A stretch of 37,090 nt of DNA from JBFIHF01 sp964411125 (GCA_964411125.1 CAYPJU010000066.1:1-37090); one strand, 5' to 3'. Counted from the first letter of the stretch, positions 24,964 through 33,154 are shown. Numbers and translations are program-made. The notes: a model not told the origin generated them from the letters alone.

Positions 24964-25350
24964 ATGGCGAGCAAGGCTGGTTATGTGCAGTGCCCGGGGT
25001 GCCTCTCTCACGTGCGAGCGGCCGAAGGGCGGGAGTGCCCATTCTGCGGGGACGCGCTGAGCGACGTCCCGGAACGAGGAGGCAGCGTCTTCCGTCGCCT
25101 CGGCAACTCCCGGGCGGCGCTCGTCGCGCTCGGCCTCGCCGGTAGCGTCGCCTTCACCGCCTGTGGAGAAGGCGAGCCGAAGAATCCCGATCCCGGGCCT
25201 ACCGAGCCCGATCCGGGCAACGACTACGGTGGCTTCGACCCCGATTTCGGCCCCCGTGAACAAGCGAACGCCGACATGGGAGCCGACATGGCCGAAGAGG
25301 AGCCCGACCCGGCGAACGACTACGGCAGCTTCGACCCCGACGCTGGCTGA
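24964..25350 (+). CDS. zinc-ribbon peptide with internal lipobox and duplicated DYG[GS]FDPD motif; candidate radical SAM substrate
   Basis: The 128-residue protein starts at ATG 24964 behind GGAG. Residues 10-28 form a CxxC-x11-CxxC zinc ribbon (CPGC, CPFC). After a basic stretch, a hydrophobic segment at 51-66 ends FTAC (Cys67), like a lipobox but far from the N terminus. The C-terminal 60 residues are Pro/Asp-rich and carry two copies, at 81-94 and 113-126, of EPDP[GA]NDYG[GS]FDPD, 32 residues apart. The copies differ mostly at synonymous codon positions, so the peptide is what is conserved. The radical SAM/SPASM gene follows 7 bases later. I infer a RiPP-like precursor: cytosolic zinc-ribbon leader, lipidated exported tail with two modified cores. 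It could instead be an ordinary envelope protein. Confidence 0.7.
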   Translation: MASKAGYVQCPGCLSHVRAAEGRECPFCGDALSDVPERGGSVFRRLGNSRAALVALGLAGSVAFTACGEGEPKNPDPGPTEPDPGNDYGGFDPDFGPREQANADMGADMAEEEPDPANDYGSFDPDAG

Positions 25351-25357
25351 CCAGCCG

Positions 25358-26653
25358 ATGCCCCTCGAAAATCCCCGAAGTATCCGCAGCGACGACGTGC
25401 GACACCATCGTCCGGTCTACGCCGTCTGGGAGCTCACGCTCGCCTGCGACCTCGGCTGCAGCCACTGCGGTTCCCGGGCCGGTAAGGCCCGACCCGACGA
25501 GATGACGACCGCACAGTGCCTCGACGTCGTCGAACAGATGCACGAAGCGGGGACTCGCGAGGTGACGCTCATCGGCGGGGAGGCCTACCTTCGCGACGAT
25601 TGGACCGAGATCGCTGCGGCGCTCACCGCCCGAGGCATCAAAGTGACCGTGGTCACCGGAGCGCGAAACCTCACCCAGGAACGCGTCGACGACGCCGAGC
25701 GCGTCGGCGTCAGTGGCATCTCCATCTCTATCGACGGGCTCCAGAAGACCCACGACGCTCAGCGCGGCCGAGGCTCTTTCGAAGCGGCGATCGAAGGTGC
25801 GCGGCGGGTCGCGAAGAGCAAGGTGCGGCTCAACGCGAACACCCAGATCAATCGCCTCTCGATGCCCGAACTCCCAGGGATCGCCGACCTCCTCGCCGAT
25901 CTCGGCGTCAACGGCTGGCAGGTGCAACTGACCGTACCGATGGGACGCGCCGCCGACCGCCCGAACCTCCTGCTGCAGCCCTGGGAACTCCTCGAACTCT
26001 TCCCGCTGCTCTTGTGGGTCAAGCAGCACAAGCTCGACCCCGCCGGCGTGAAGCTCGGGCCGTCGAACAACATGGGCTATTTCTCGCCGTTCGAATCGCT
26101 GCTGCGGTGGCGAGGCAACGAAGGGGTGCACTGGAACGGCTGCATCGCCGGAAAGTGGTCGATCGGCATCGAGGCCGACGGAAAGCTCAAAGGGTGCCCT
26201 TCCTTACCGTCGACTCCGTACACCGGCGGCAACCTCAAAGAGCGCCGGCTGATGGAGATCTTTTCCGAGACCGAGCCGCTGAACGACCTCCACGCGCGCA
26301 CCCGGGACGACCTCTGGGGATATTGCCGCGAATGTTACTACGCCGACGATTGCCTCGGAGGGTGCACCTGGACCGCGCACACGCTGTTCGGACGGGCCGG
26401 GAACAATCCGTATTGCATCCATCGGGCGATGCAGTTCGAAGCCCAGGGACTGCGCGAAACGATCCGAAAGGTCGAGCGAGCCCCTGGGGTCGCCTTCGAT
26501 CACGGAAAGTTCGAGCTGGTGGTGGAACCGATGCCGCCCGCCGAAGAGGGGAAGATCGCCGGGCGTGACTTCGATTCGGTCACGACCGCGGGCGGCTTCG
26601 ACGAGGGGTTGTGGGAAAAAGACGCGCTCAAGGAGCTGCTGCGGCGCGCCTGA
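25358..26653 (+). CDS. radical SAM/SPASM peptide-modifying enzyme
   Basis: The product is 431 residues from ATG 25358, coupled to the preceding stop; upstream readings of the frame overlap the zinc-ribbon gene. CDLGCSHC (Cys30, 34, 37) binds the SAM-cleaving [4Fe-4S] cluster, GGEA at 73-76 binds SAM, and SISIDG at 122-127 is a core strand. The C-terminal SPASM domain has Cys262, Cys280, then Cys323-x2-Cys326-x5-Cys332-x3-Cys336 and Cys353, enough for two auxiliary clusters. SPASM enzymes characteristically modify ribosomal peptides (thioether, C-C or ether crosslinks, epimerisation). No separate RRE protein or protease is adjacent. The stop abuts a convergent gene with no gap. Confidence 0.92.
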   Translation: MPLENPRSIRSDDVRHHRPVYAVWELTLACDLGCSHCGSRAGKARPDEMTTAQCLDVVEQMHEAGTREVTLIGGEAYLRDDWTEIAAALTARGIKVTVVTGARNLTQERVDDAERVGVSGISISIDGLQKTHDAQRGRGSFEAAIEGARRVAKSKVRLNANTQINRLSMPELPGIADLLADLGVNGWQVQLTVPMGRAADRPNLLLQPWELLELFPLLLWVKQHKLDPAGVKLGPSNNMGYFSPFESLLRWRGNEGVHWNGCIAGKWSIGIEADGKLKGCPSLPSTPYTGGNLKERRLMEIFSETEPLNDLHARTRDDLWGYCRECYYADDCLGGCTWTAHTLFGRAGNNPYCIHRAMQFEAQGLRETIRKVERAPGVAFDHGKFELVVEPMPPAEEGKIAGRDFDSVTTAGGFDEGLWEKDALKELLRRA

Positions 26654-27226
26654 TCAGTCGTCTTTCTTTTTCACTTCCGGGAGCCTCCGCATCCAGCGCC
26701 ACTCGTCGAGGCTCAGGGTCGGATCGAGTTCGGAGTCCGGCAATGCCGTCTGGGCACGATCGATCAGATCCTGCGCGATGTCGGGATCGGTCCCCTCCAC
26801 GTACTCGAGCTCCCTCTCCGTGTCCGGGACCGGCGTCGACGACGCGACCTTACCCGCTTCCAACGCATTGCGCGCCGCCTCGCGGGCTCGCAGGGTGAGC
26901 AACACCGCCGTCTTCAACTGCTTGGCCTGGAAGGCGTGATGAGCGGCAACCTGTAGCCGCACCGCCTCGCGCCAGCCCGGAACGATCGAGTCCTGCCCGC
27001 GGGCGTAGAGTTGAACCCCGTGGACGAGCGGATCGGAGCGAAAGACCGCGTCCTCCACAAACCTCTTGTCAGCACGGAGGGTCTTCGAATCGACCGGCTT
27101 CTCCGGATCGACCTCTTTCTTCTCCTCGGACTTTTCTTCGTTGGCGCTCTCGATGACGATCTGCGCCGACGCGAAGCTCGGAGCAGCGAAGAGGGCGAAT
27201 GCTATCAGCAGAATGCGAGTTTTCAT
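26654..27226 (-). CDS. secreted protein of unknown function
   Basis: The product is 190 residues from ATG 27226; a GTG two codons upstream is less likely. The signal peptide ends FASA before QIVIES. An acidic/Lys-rich linker (EEKSEEKKEVDPEKP) follows, then a helical domain (AVRLQVAAHHAFQAKQLKTAVLLTLRAREAARNAL) that resembles a TPR-like helical pair, and an Asp/Glu-rich C terminus. The family is not recognised. It is probably periplasmic. It is the last gene of the ileS-pseudokinase-lipoprotein series, 24 bases after the lipoprotein stop. Confidence 0.7.
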   Translation of the reverse strand: MKTRILLIAFALFAAPSFASAQIVIESANEEKSEEKKEVDPEKPVDSKTLRADKRFVEDAVFRSDPLVHGVQLYARGQDSIVPGWREAVRLQVAAHHAFQAKQLKTAVLLTLRAREAARNALEAGKVASSTPVPDTERELEYVEGTDPDIAQDLIDRAQTALPDSELDPTLSLDEWRWMRRLPEVKKKDD

Positions 27227-27250
27227 GAGCACAGGGTACCAGTTGCGAGA

Positions 27251-27667
27251 TTATTTTCTCGGAATTTGTGCTTCGTCGAACGCTGACTGCAGCGTGTGAT
27301 CGAAGTTCGTCAGCAGCTCTCCTTCGAAGTCTGCCGGCACGACGTTACGACGTACGACCTTGCCGTCGTATTCGACGGCGACCTGCAATCCATGTCTCCC
27401 CTCGCCGCCTAGAGTGACGACGACCGGACCCGACGGCGCGTAACCATCGCGAGCCAGTTCGAAGCGACCTCGAGCCTCGCTTCGCAGGGCGCGGATCGCC
27501 TCGTCGGCGACCAGAATCGCCGGGGGGTCGGGCTCCTTCGAGGGAACGAACCCGTGGGTCCCGAAATTCCCCTTCAATTCCCAGCTCGCCGGCGCCGAAG
27601 TTGCCGCTTCGCGCTTGTCGCAAGCGGCGAGGACAGCGACGGCTGCGACTGTGTTGGGGCGGCTCAT
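27251..27667 (-). CDS. small lipoprotein, unknown function
   Basis: The product is 138 residues from ATG 27667, which shares ATGA with the stop of the pseudokinase gene. A short signal peptide ends LAAC (Cys16). A helical segment (ILVADEAIRALRSEARGRFEL) precedes a beta-rich part (GPVVVTLGGEGRHGLQVAVEYDGKVVRRNVV) and a final helix ending IPRK. No family is recognised. The tight overlap means it is made together with the transmembrane pseudokinase, so a shared envelope role is plausible. Confidence 0.72.
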   Translation of the reverse strand: MSRPNTVAAVAVLAACDKREAATSAPASWELKGNFGTHGFVPSKEPDPPAILVADEAIRALRSEARGRFELARDGYAPSGPVVVTLGGEGRHGLQVAVEYDGKVVRRNVVPADFEGELLTNFDHTLQSAFDEAQIPRK

Positions 27668-29523
27668 CGGAGGCGTTCCTCGAGCAGGGAGTGGTTGGCG
27701 TGGGCGAACCAGGCGGACCAGCCTAACCCGACCGCGTTCGACAACGCGAGGAGGAAGAGGGTCGAAGTGGGCAGCACCATACCGAGGACGAACGCCACGA
27801 AATAGACGACCGGGGTGACCCACATCCGCGTCGAGACCGCCGCCGTCAGCATCGCCGTGACGATGAAGAAGAGCAGGTGATGCTGATTGATCACCGCGAG
27901 GGGCGAGGCTCCCATCCGCGTCGAGTAGATCTGCAGCCCGAGCGAAGAAAAGAGGACGACCGCCATCGGCACCGTCACGGCGCGGTTCCGAAGGTCCTTC
28001 AAAAACGCCGGCCCGAGCAGGCCCATGACGACGGTCAGGGCCAGCCACGCCACCATCGCGCCGACCTGTAAGTTCGTGAGTGTGGCGGGGATCGCTCCCC
28101 AGAAATCGGCGACCCCCATGACGAACGGGTAGATCGTCCAGATGACGGCGGCGGCGACGAGAAACGTAACTCGCCGCCGACGGCGGTCCGAAGAGCCCGA
28201 CGTCGGGACCGGCTCGGTCGCCCCGACCGGCGCATTCGACCGCATCGGCCGCTTCCGTGGAGCCTCCCCCGAGATTCGGTCCAGAACGTCGGAGACCGGC
28301 GTCGCGGTGTCGTGCTGCACGTCGTACCTGGTCATCTCGCTCGCGATGCGTGAAGCCCCGCGCTGCGCATCGTCGTTGCCCGGCCACTCCTCGAGGGCGG
28401 CACGAAAATATCCGTGCGCGACCCAGAAGAGGTCCCGCACGACGACGTCGTCCGCCTCGTGGGCGAGCGCCGCGCGAAAGTCCTCGGCGGCCTTGCGACC
28501 ATGCTGCGTCAGACGATGCGAGCCGAGGTGACGCAGCGCTTGCTCGAGCGCTTCCCGCAGCTCGGTGACCGTCGCGAACCGCGCCGCCGGGTCGCGTGCG
28601 GTAGCGCGGTTCAGGATCGCGGCGAGCTCGCTCGGAAGGCGCCCCGCGTAGTCGACCGGCTCGGATTGAATCGCGCTGTAGAACGCGTCGAAGACGTTCT
28701 CGCCGAGGTGGCGGGGTTGCCCTGTCAGGACGTGGTGGAGAGTCGCCCCCACGAGATAGACATCGGTCCTCGGCGAGAGTTGCTCCACGTCGCGACGAGC
28801 GAGCTCGGGTGCCATGTAGGCGGGCGTGCCGGCGACCTTGGTCTGATCCCGCGCGAGCGGCCAGCGCCCCGTGGGGTCGGGCTCCAGCGTCACGCCCAGC
28901 ATCCAGCCGTGCAGGTAGACCGACCCGTCTTCGTCGATCATCACGTTCTCGGGTTTGACGTCACGGTGGACGATTCCACGGGAGTGGGCGTGCTCGAGCG
29001 CGCGGCATACGTAGAGCATCCGGCGAATCTCGAACTCGATCGGATCGACCCCGCGGGGACATCCCAGCGGATGGTTCGGGGTCGACAGGACGTGCGACCA
29101 GGGCACCGTGTTGGCAAAGCGCATCACGACCAGCGGCGAGCCATCTTCGTCTCGACCGGCGGAATAGACCGGCAGGATGTTCGCGTGCTCGAGCGACCCG
29201 AGCATCCACGCTTCGCTCAAAATTCGACCCGCCACAGCCGTCGGATCGGCCGTCCTCGGGTTCACCGCACGCACCGCCACGGGTCGTCGCATGCTGTGCT
29301 GCGTACCGTGGTGGAGCGCCGAACGCTCGCCCGCGACGATCAACTCACCGACCGTGACGTGCCGTTCGCCGACATCACCGTGCGGTCGATATGCCGGAAT
29401 CTGGGCTGCGGTCCTCTCGCTGCGGATCATCACCTCGGGACCGACGGAATGGAAAGGATCCGTCTCGTCGGCTTCGAGTCCGACCTCCGTGAGCATCGTC
29501 GCGATGTCGTCGTGGTCGGTCAT
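27664..29523 (-). CDS. transmembrane Ser/Thr pseudokinase
   Basis: The product is 619 residues from ATG 29523, five bases after the ileS stop. Residues 58-330 follow the Hanks kinase fold: SEAWML with the helix-C Glu104, VHRDVKPENVM (186-194), and AYMAPE (235-240). Three catalytic elements are missing. There is no glycine-rich loop, the ATP-anchoring Lys is Arg85 (VAVRAV), and the metal-binding DFG is HGW at 205-207. It is therefore likely a pseudokinase, though weak activity cannot be excluded. Residues 340-400 are a helical, TPR-like stretch. About six membrane helices lie between 452 and 606. The usual myxobacterial kinase has one or none. It may act as an inner-membrane scaffold. Confidence 0.85.
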   Translation of the reverse strand: MTDHDDIATMLTEVGLEADETDPFHSVGPEVMIRSERTAAQIPAYRPHGDVGERHVTVGELIVAGERSALHHGTQHSMRRPVAVRAVNPRTADPTAVAGRILSEAWMLGSLEHANILPVYSAGRDEDGSPLVVMRFANTVPWSHVLSTPNHPLGCPRGVDPIEFEIRRMLYVCRALEHAHSRGIVHRDVKPENVMIDEDGSVYLHGWMLGVTLEPDPTGRWPLARDQTKVAGTPAYMAPELARRDVEQLSPRTDVYLVGATLHHVLTGQPRHLGENVFDAFYSAIQSEPVDYAGRLPSELAAILNRATARDPAARFATVTELREALEQALRHLGSHRLTQHGRKAAEDFRAALAHEADDVVVRDLFWVAHGYFRAALEEWPGNDDAQRGASRIASEMTRYDVQHDTATPVSDVLDRISGEAPRKRPMRSNAPVGATEPVPTSGSSDRRRRRVTFLVAAAVIWTIYPFVMGVADFWGAIPATLTNLQVGAMVAWLALTVVMGLLGPAFLKDLRNRAVTVPMAVVLFSSLGLQIYSTRMGASPLAVINQHHLLFFIVTAMLTAAVSTRMWVTPVVYFVAFVLGMVLPTSTLFLLALSNAVGLGWSAWFAHANHSLLEERLR

Positions 29524-29528
29524 CGCCC

Positions 29529-32372
29529 TCAGCTCTCGACGACGCCCTGACAACGGGCGCAAATCTCGTCGCCGCTCCCTTCTTCGATCCAGTAGTTCCA
29601 GCAGCGCGGGCATTTCTCACCCGACGCCGGGACCACGGATGCGTCGACGGGACCTTCACCGGTGACGTCTCCTTGGGCCAGCGTGACGTCGCTGACGATG
29701 AAGAGCATCTCGAGCTGGTCTTCGTACTGCCGCAGGAGCTCGAGCGTCCGTCCGTTCGTCGTGACGGTCACATGCGCCTCCTGGCTCGACCCGATCTGCC
29801 CCGGTTGCTTCTGCTTGCGGGGGACACGCACCGCTTCGAGCGAGCGCTGAACCTCGTCACGCACAGCGAGCAAATCGTCCCAGCGAGAGGCGAGGTCCTC
29901 GTCGAGCCACGCTTCGTAGCCGTCGGGGAAGTCGTTGAGGAAGATGCTGTCGGCATCCCCCTGCATCCGCGGCAGGAACTCCCACGCCTCTTCCGCCGTG
30001 AACGAAAGGATCGGCGCGAGCGCGCGCAAGATCGAATGGAGCGTGTACCAGTAGGCCGTCTGTCCCGAGCGGCGCGCCTTGCTGTCGACCGCTTCGCAGT
30101 ACATCCGGTCCTTCGAGACGTCGAGGTGGACGTTCGAGAGGTCGACCGTGCAGAGCTGCACCATCGTGTGGAAGATCGTGTGAAACTGATACTCCTCGAA
30201 CGCCTGCTCTGTCCGACCGAGCGCGGTCGCCACGCGATGAAGGAGCCAGCGGTCGACCTCCTCCAGCTCTTCGAGCGGGACGAGATGCTGGTCGGGGTCG
30301 AAGTCGCTGATGTTGCCGAGCAGGAAACGCACGGTGTTGCGAATCTTGCGGTATGCATCGCTCACCCGCTTGAGGACCTCTTGCCCCATGGTGACGTCGC
30401 CACGGTAGTCGATCGCGGCGACCCAGAGCCGCAGGATCTCCGCCCCGTACTGGTTGATCTGCGACTGCACCGGCTCGAAGTTCGGGCTCGATTTCGAGTA
30501 CTTGTGCCCCTGCTCGTCGTTGACGAACCCGTGCGTCAGGCATGTGCGGTACGGCGAGTGCCCTCGCGTACCGACTCCGCACATCAGCGAGGATTGGAAC
30601 CACCCGCGGTGCTGATCGCTCCCCTCGAGGTAGAGGTCCGCGACGTTGCCCCAGCCGAGCTGCTCCTCGAGCACTGCCGCCCAGGACGTCCCCGAATCGA
30701 ACCAGACGTCGAGGATGTCTCGGTCCTTCTCGAACTGATCGGGAGTCCCCCCACAGGTGGGGCACGTCGTCCCGTCGGGGACGAGGTCCTCGGCTTCGCG
30801 CTCGAACCAGACGTCGGCGCCGTGTTCGGCGATCAAGTCGGCGACGTGGAACGTGATGTCGCGGTCCGCGAGCACCGTCTGGCAAGCGCGGCACTTCATC
30901 GCCGTGATCGGGCATCCCCACGTTCGCTGCCGGCTGATGCACCAGTCCGGACGCCCCTCGACCATCCCGACGATCCGCTCACGACCCCAGTTGGGGACCC
31001 AGTCGACCTCGTCGATCTCCTCGAGCGCCTTGCGTCGGAGCTCCAACTGCGCATCGCCGCCCGCCGACTCGGCGTCCATCGCGATGAACCACTGCGTCGT
31101 CGCACGGAAGATCACGGGCTTCTTGGAACGCCACCCATGCGGGTAACGTTCGATGGTGACTTTGTCGCCCACTCGGTTCACGAGCGCACCGATGTCGTGC
31201 AAGTGCTGGACGATCTCCGGGTTCGCCGCGAACACGTGCATCCCGCCCCACCTCGGGACCATCGACTCGATGAACCGGCCGCGGTCGTCGACCGGACAGA
31301 GCACCTGCAGCCCGAAATGTTGCCCGAGCACGAAGTCCTCCTGACCGTGACCCGGAGCGGTGTGCACGCACCCGGTCCCCTGATCCAGCGTCACGTAGTC
31401 GGCCGGCAGTAGCACCGAATCGCGGTCGATGAACGGATGACGCGCAGCGTAGCCCGCCGACTTGCCGAGCTCTCCTGCGAGCACCCGTCCTTCGAACGTG
31501 TGCAAGACCTCCGTCTGTTCGAGGCGGCAGTCCGAGACGAACGACTCGCGGAGCCCCTCGGCGACCACATACACCTCGTCCCCGTTTCGGAGCAGCACGT
31601 AGTCCAAGTCCGGATGCATCGCGATCGCGAAGTTCGCGGGCAACGTCCACGGCGTCGTCGTCCAGATGACCACGAACGCGTCGCGTCCCCCCGCGTGCTC
31701 CCGAAGCTCCTCGGGGAGCTGGAACGCGAACTTCACGTAGACGTGCTCGGTCGTGTGAGTGTCGTACTCGACCTCCGCCTCGGCGAGCGCCGTCTGCGAG
31801 TACCAGTCCCAGTGCACCGGCTTGAGCCCCTGGTAGACGATCCCCTTCTCGAAGAATCGACCGAGCTCACGCACCGTCGCCGCCTCGTACTGGTAGGACA
31901 TCGTGAGGTATGGATTCTCCCAGTCTGCGAAGACCATCGCCCGCTTGAAGTCCTCACGCTGAACGCCCACGTACTTTTCGGCGTACTCACGGCACTGCTT
32001 GCGGATCTCCACCGCCGACATCTCGTGCCGTTTCGAGCCGAGTTTCTCGTCCACCTTGTGCTCGATCGGCAGCCCGTGACAGTCCCAGCCCGGGACGAAC
32101 TCCGCCAGGTACCCCGCCATCAGGCGATACTTCACCACGAAGTCTTTGAGCGACTTGTTGAGGAAGTGCCCGATGTGAATCCCGCCGTTCGCGTACGGCG
32201 GGCCGTCGTGGAGAATCCACCGCGGGGAGCCGTCGGCCTTGCGACGAGCGACCATCTGTCCGTAGATGTCGTCGTTCTGCCAGCGCTCGACCATCTCCGG
32301 CTCGCGCTGCGAAAGGTTGCCCCGCATGGGGAAGTCGGTGTTCGGGAGATTCAGGGTCTCTTTGTAGTCCAT
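29529..32372 (-). CDS. ileS: isoleucyl-tRNA synthetase
   Basis: The 947-residue class Ia synthetase charges tRNA(Ile) in the cytosol and edits mischarged valine. HIGH is at 66-69 (GGIHIGHFLNKSLKD), KYSKS (KMSKS loop) at 624-628, and the C-terminal zinc knuckle uses Cys921, 924, 938 and 941 (CPRC, CARC), as in bacterial type 1 IleRS. A further Cys set (MKCRAC and TTCPTC) sits in the central part. The ATG at 32372 is preceded by a leader peptide and an intrinsic terminator, so expression is probably attenuated by isoleucine supply. The pseudokinase gene follows five bases after the stop. Confidence 0.96.
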   Translation of the reverse strand: MDYKETLNLPNTDFPMRGNLSQREPEMVERWQNDDIYGQMVARRKADGSPRWILHDGPPYANGGIHIGHFLNKSLKDFVVKYRLMAGYLAEFVPGWDCHGLPIEHKVDEKLGSKRHEMSAVEIRKQCREYAEKYVGVQREDFKRAMVFADWENPYLTMSYQYEAATVRELGRFFEKGIVYQGLKPVHWDWYSQTALAEAEVEYDTHTTEHVYVKFAFQLPEELREHAGGRDAFVVIWTTTPWTLPANFAIAMHPDLDYVLLRNGDEVYVVAEGLRESFVSDCRLEQTEVLHTFEGRVLAGELGKSAGYAARHPFIDRDSVLLPADYVTLDQGTGCVHTAPGHGQEDFVLGQHFGLQVLCPVDDRGRFIESMVPRWGGMHVFAANPEIVQHLHDIGALVNRVGDKVTIERYPHGWRSKKPVIFRATTQWFIAMDAESAGGDAQLELRRKALEEIDEVDWVPNWGRERIVGMVEGRPDWCISRQRTWGCPITAMKCRACQTVLADRDITFHVADLIAEHGADVWFEREAEDLVPDGTTCPTCGGTPDQFEKDRDILDVWFDSGTSWAAVLEEQLGWGNVADLYLEGSDQHRGWFQSSLMCGVGTRGHSPYRTCLTHGFVNDEQGHKYSKSSPNFEPVQSQINQYGAEILRLWVAAIDYRGDVTMGQEVLKRVSDAYRKIRNTVRFLLGNISDFDPDQHLVPLEELEEVDRWLLHRVATALGRTEQAFEEYQFHTIFHTMVQLCTVDLSNVHLDVSKDRMYCEAVDSKARRSGQTAYWYTLHSILRALAPILSFTAEEAWEFLPRMQGDADSIFLNDFPDGYEAWLDEDLASRWDDLLAVRDEVQRSLEAVRVPRKQKQPGQIGSSQEAHVTVTTNGRTLELLRQYEDQLEMLFIVSDVTLAQGDVTGEGPVDASVVPASGEKCPRCWNYWIEEGSGDEICARCQGVVES

Positions 32373-32387
32373 TGCCGTGCCAAGAAA

Positions 32388-32414
32388 TGAAAAACGCAGG
32401 CAGCAAGCCTGCGT
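32388..32414 (-). terminator. attenuator terminator before ileS
   Basis: On the minus strand ACGCAGGC, a 5-base loop (TTGCT) and GCCTGCGT form a perfect 8-bp stem, followed at once by TTTT and CATTTC. It ends 16 bases before the ileS ATG, inside the transcript, between the leader peptide and the synthetase gene. Confidence 0.8.
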
Positions 32415-32436
32415 CGTGGTCCACGAGAGTCGTCGG

Positions 32437-32499
32437 TCACACGTCCACAGGCCCCGGTCGGGGCTCGATAATGCTGAGGATCGTGGAGTTGTCGAGCAT
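32437..32499 (-). CDS. ileS leader peptide (20 residues, Ile-rich)
   Basis: ATG 32499 lies seven bases after GAGAGGTG and opens a 20-residue frame ending in TGA at 32437-32439. It contains TILSIIEP, i.e. three isoleucine codons (ATC, ATT, ATC) within five codons. After them the RNA can form GCCCC-GACC-GGGGC, then the terminator hairpin 22 bases past the stop. This matches the layout of amino-acid biosynthesis attenuators. A ribosome stalled for lack of Ile-tRNA would change the pairing and let polymerase pass into ileS. I cannot draw the antiterminator with certainty. Confidence 0.68.
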   Translation of the reverse strand: MLDNSTILSIIEPRPGPVDV

Positions 32500-32521
32500 C
32501 AATTCACCTCTCGTCCCTCTA

Positions 32522-32550
32522 CGGGTATCGCACACGAGCCCCCTCGTCAA
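32522..32550 (-). promoter_or_regulatory. promoter upstream of the ileS leader
   Basis: On the minus strand TTGACG at 32550-32545 and TACCCG at 32527-32522 are 17 bases apart. The -35 is a 5/6 match and the -10 is weak. Transcription would start about 15 bases before the leader ATG. Confidence 0.45.
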
Positions 32551-32642
32551 CGAGTCAACGAAGCCCGTCGCTCCGCCTCGCGAAACCTTGCCCCTCCACC
32601 TGACGTCCTATTGTTGGAACTGATGTCCCAGAGGAGAAAATC

Positions 32643-33020
32643 ATGGCTACCATCGAAATGACCAAAGACAACTTCGAATCCACCGTCGAGGAAAACGACA
32701 TCGTGATCCTCGACTTCTGGGCCTCCTGGTGTGGCCCGTGCCGCTCCTTCGCCCCCATCTTCGAGGAGGTCTCGGAGCAGCACACCGACGTCGTCTTCGG
32801 CAAGGTGAACACCGAGGAACAGCCCGAGCTGGCTCAGGCGTTCGGAGTTCGCTCCATCCCGACCGTCGCCGTCTTCCGCGAGCAGATCCCCATCTTCTCG
32901 CAGCCGGGGATGCTCCCCGCGACGGCTCTCGAGGATCTGCTCCAGCAGGTCCGAGACCTCGACATGGACGAGGTTCGGGCCGAGTACGAGAAACAGCTCG
33001 CCGAGCACGGGCACGCCTGA
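32643..33020 (+). CDS. thioredoxin
   Basis: The product is 125 residues from ATG 32643, behind GAGGAG. The active site is WCGPC at 29-33 (DFWASWCGPCRSF), with the cis-Pro in RSIPTVAVF. It reduces disulphides in the cytosol; there is no signal peptide. The last 20 residues (VRAEYEKQLAEHGHA region) extend beyond the typical 105-110-residue fold as a charged helix. The gene is monocistronic, divergent from ileS, and followed by a large inverted repeat. Confidence 0.93.
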   Translation: MATIEMTKDNFESTVEENDIVILDFWASWCGPCRSFAPIFEEVSEQHTDVVFGKVNTEEQPELAQAFGVRSIPTVAVFREQIPIFSQPGMLPATALEDLLQQVRDLDMDEVRAEYEKQLAEHGHA

Positions 33021-33042
33021 ACCCGAGCGCGGAGAACGACTG

Positions 33043-33095
33043 AGCGTTTTGGACGGATTTGTAGCAGACGAATCAAAAAAAGCGTCCAAAACGCT
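33043..33095 (+). terminator. terminator with two alternative hairpins after thioredoxin
   Basis: AGCGTTTTGGACG at 33043-33055 pairs perfectly over 13 bp with CGTCCAAAACGCT at 33083-33095, followed by TGTCTTTTTC. The right arm can instead fold alone (AGCGT, CCAAA, ACGCT at 33081-33095) between an A7 run and the T5 run. The loop also holds a smaller GATT/AATC stem. The structure fits a terminator; the alternative folds are noted as a finding. Confidence 0.65.
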
Positions 33096-33154
33096 TGTCT
33101 TTTTCAAACCGCTCATTAGCTTCTACAGAACCAACCCATGATAGAGAGGGCGGA

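Noticed and set aside
32372..32623. Plus-strand frame across the ileS leader region
   Set aside because: It has no ribosome site or known motif and is better explained by the minus-strand leader, terminator and promoter.
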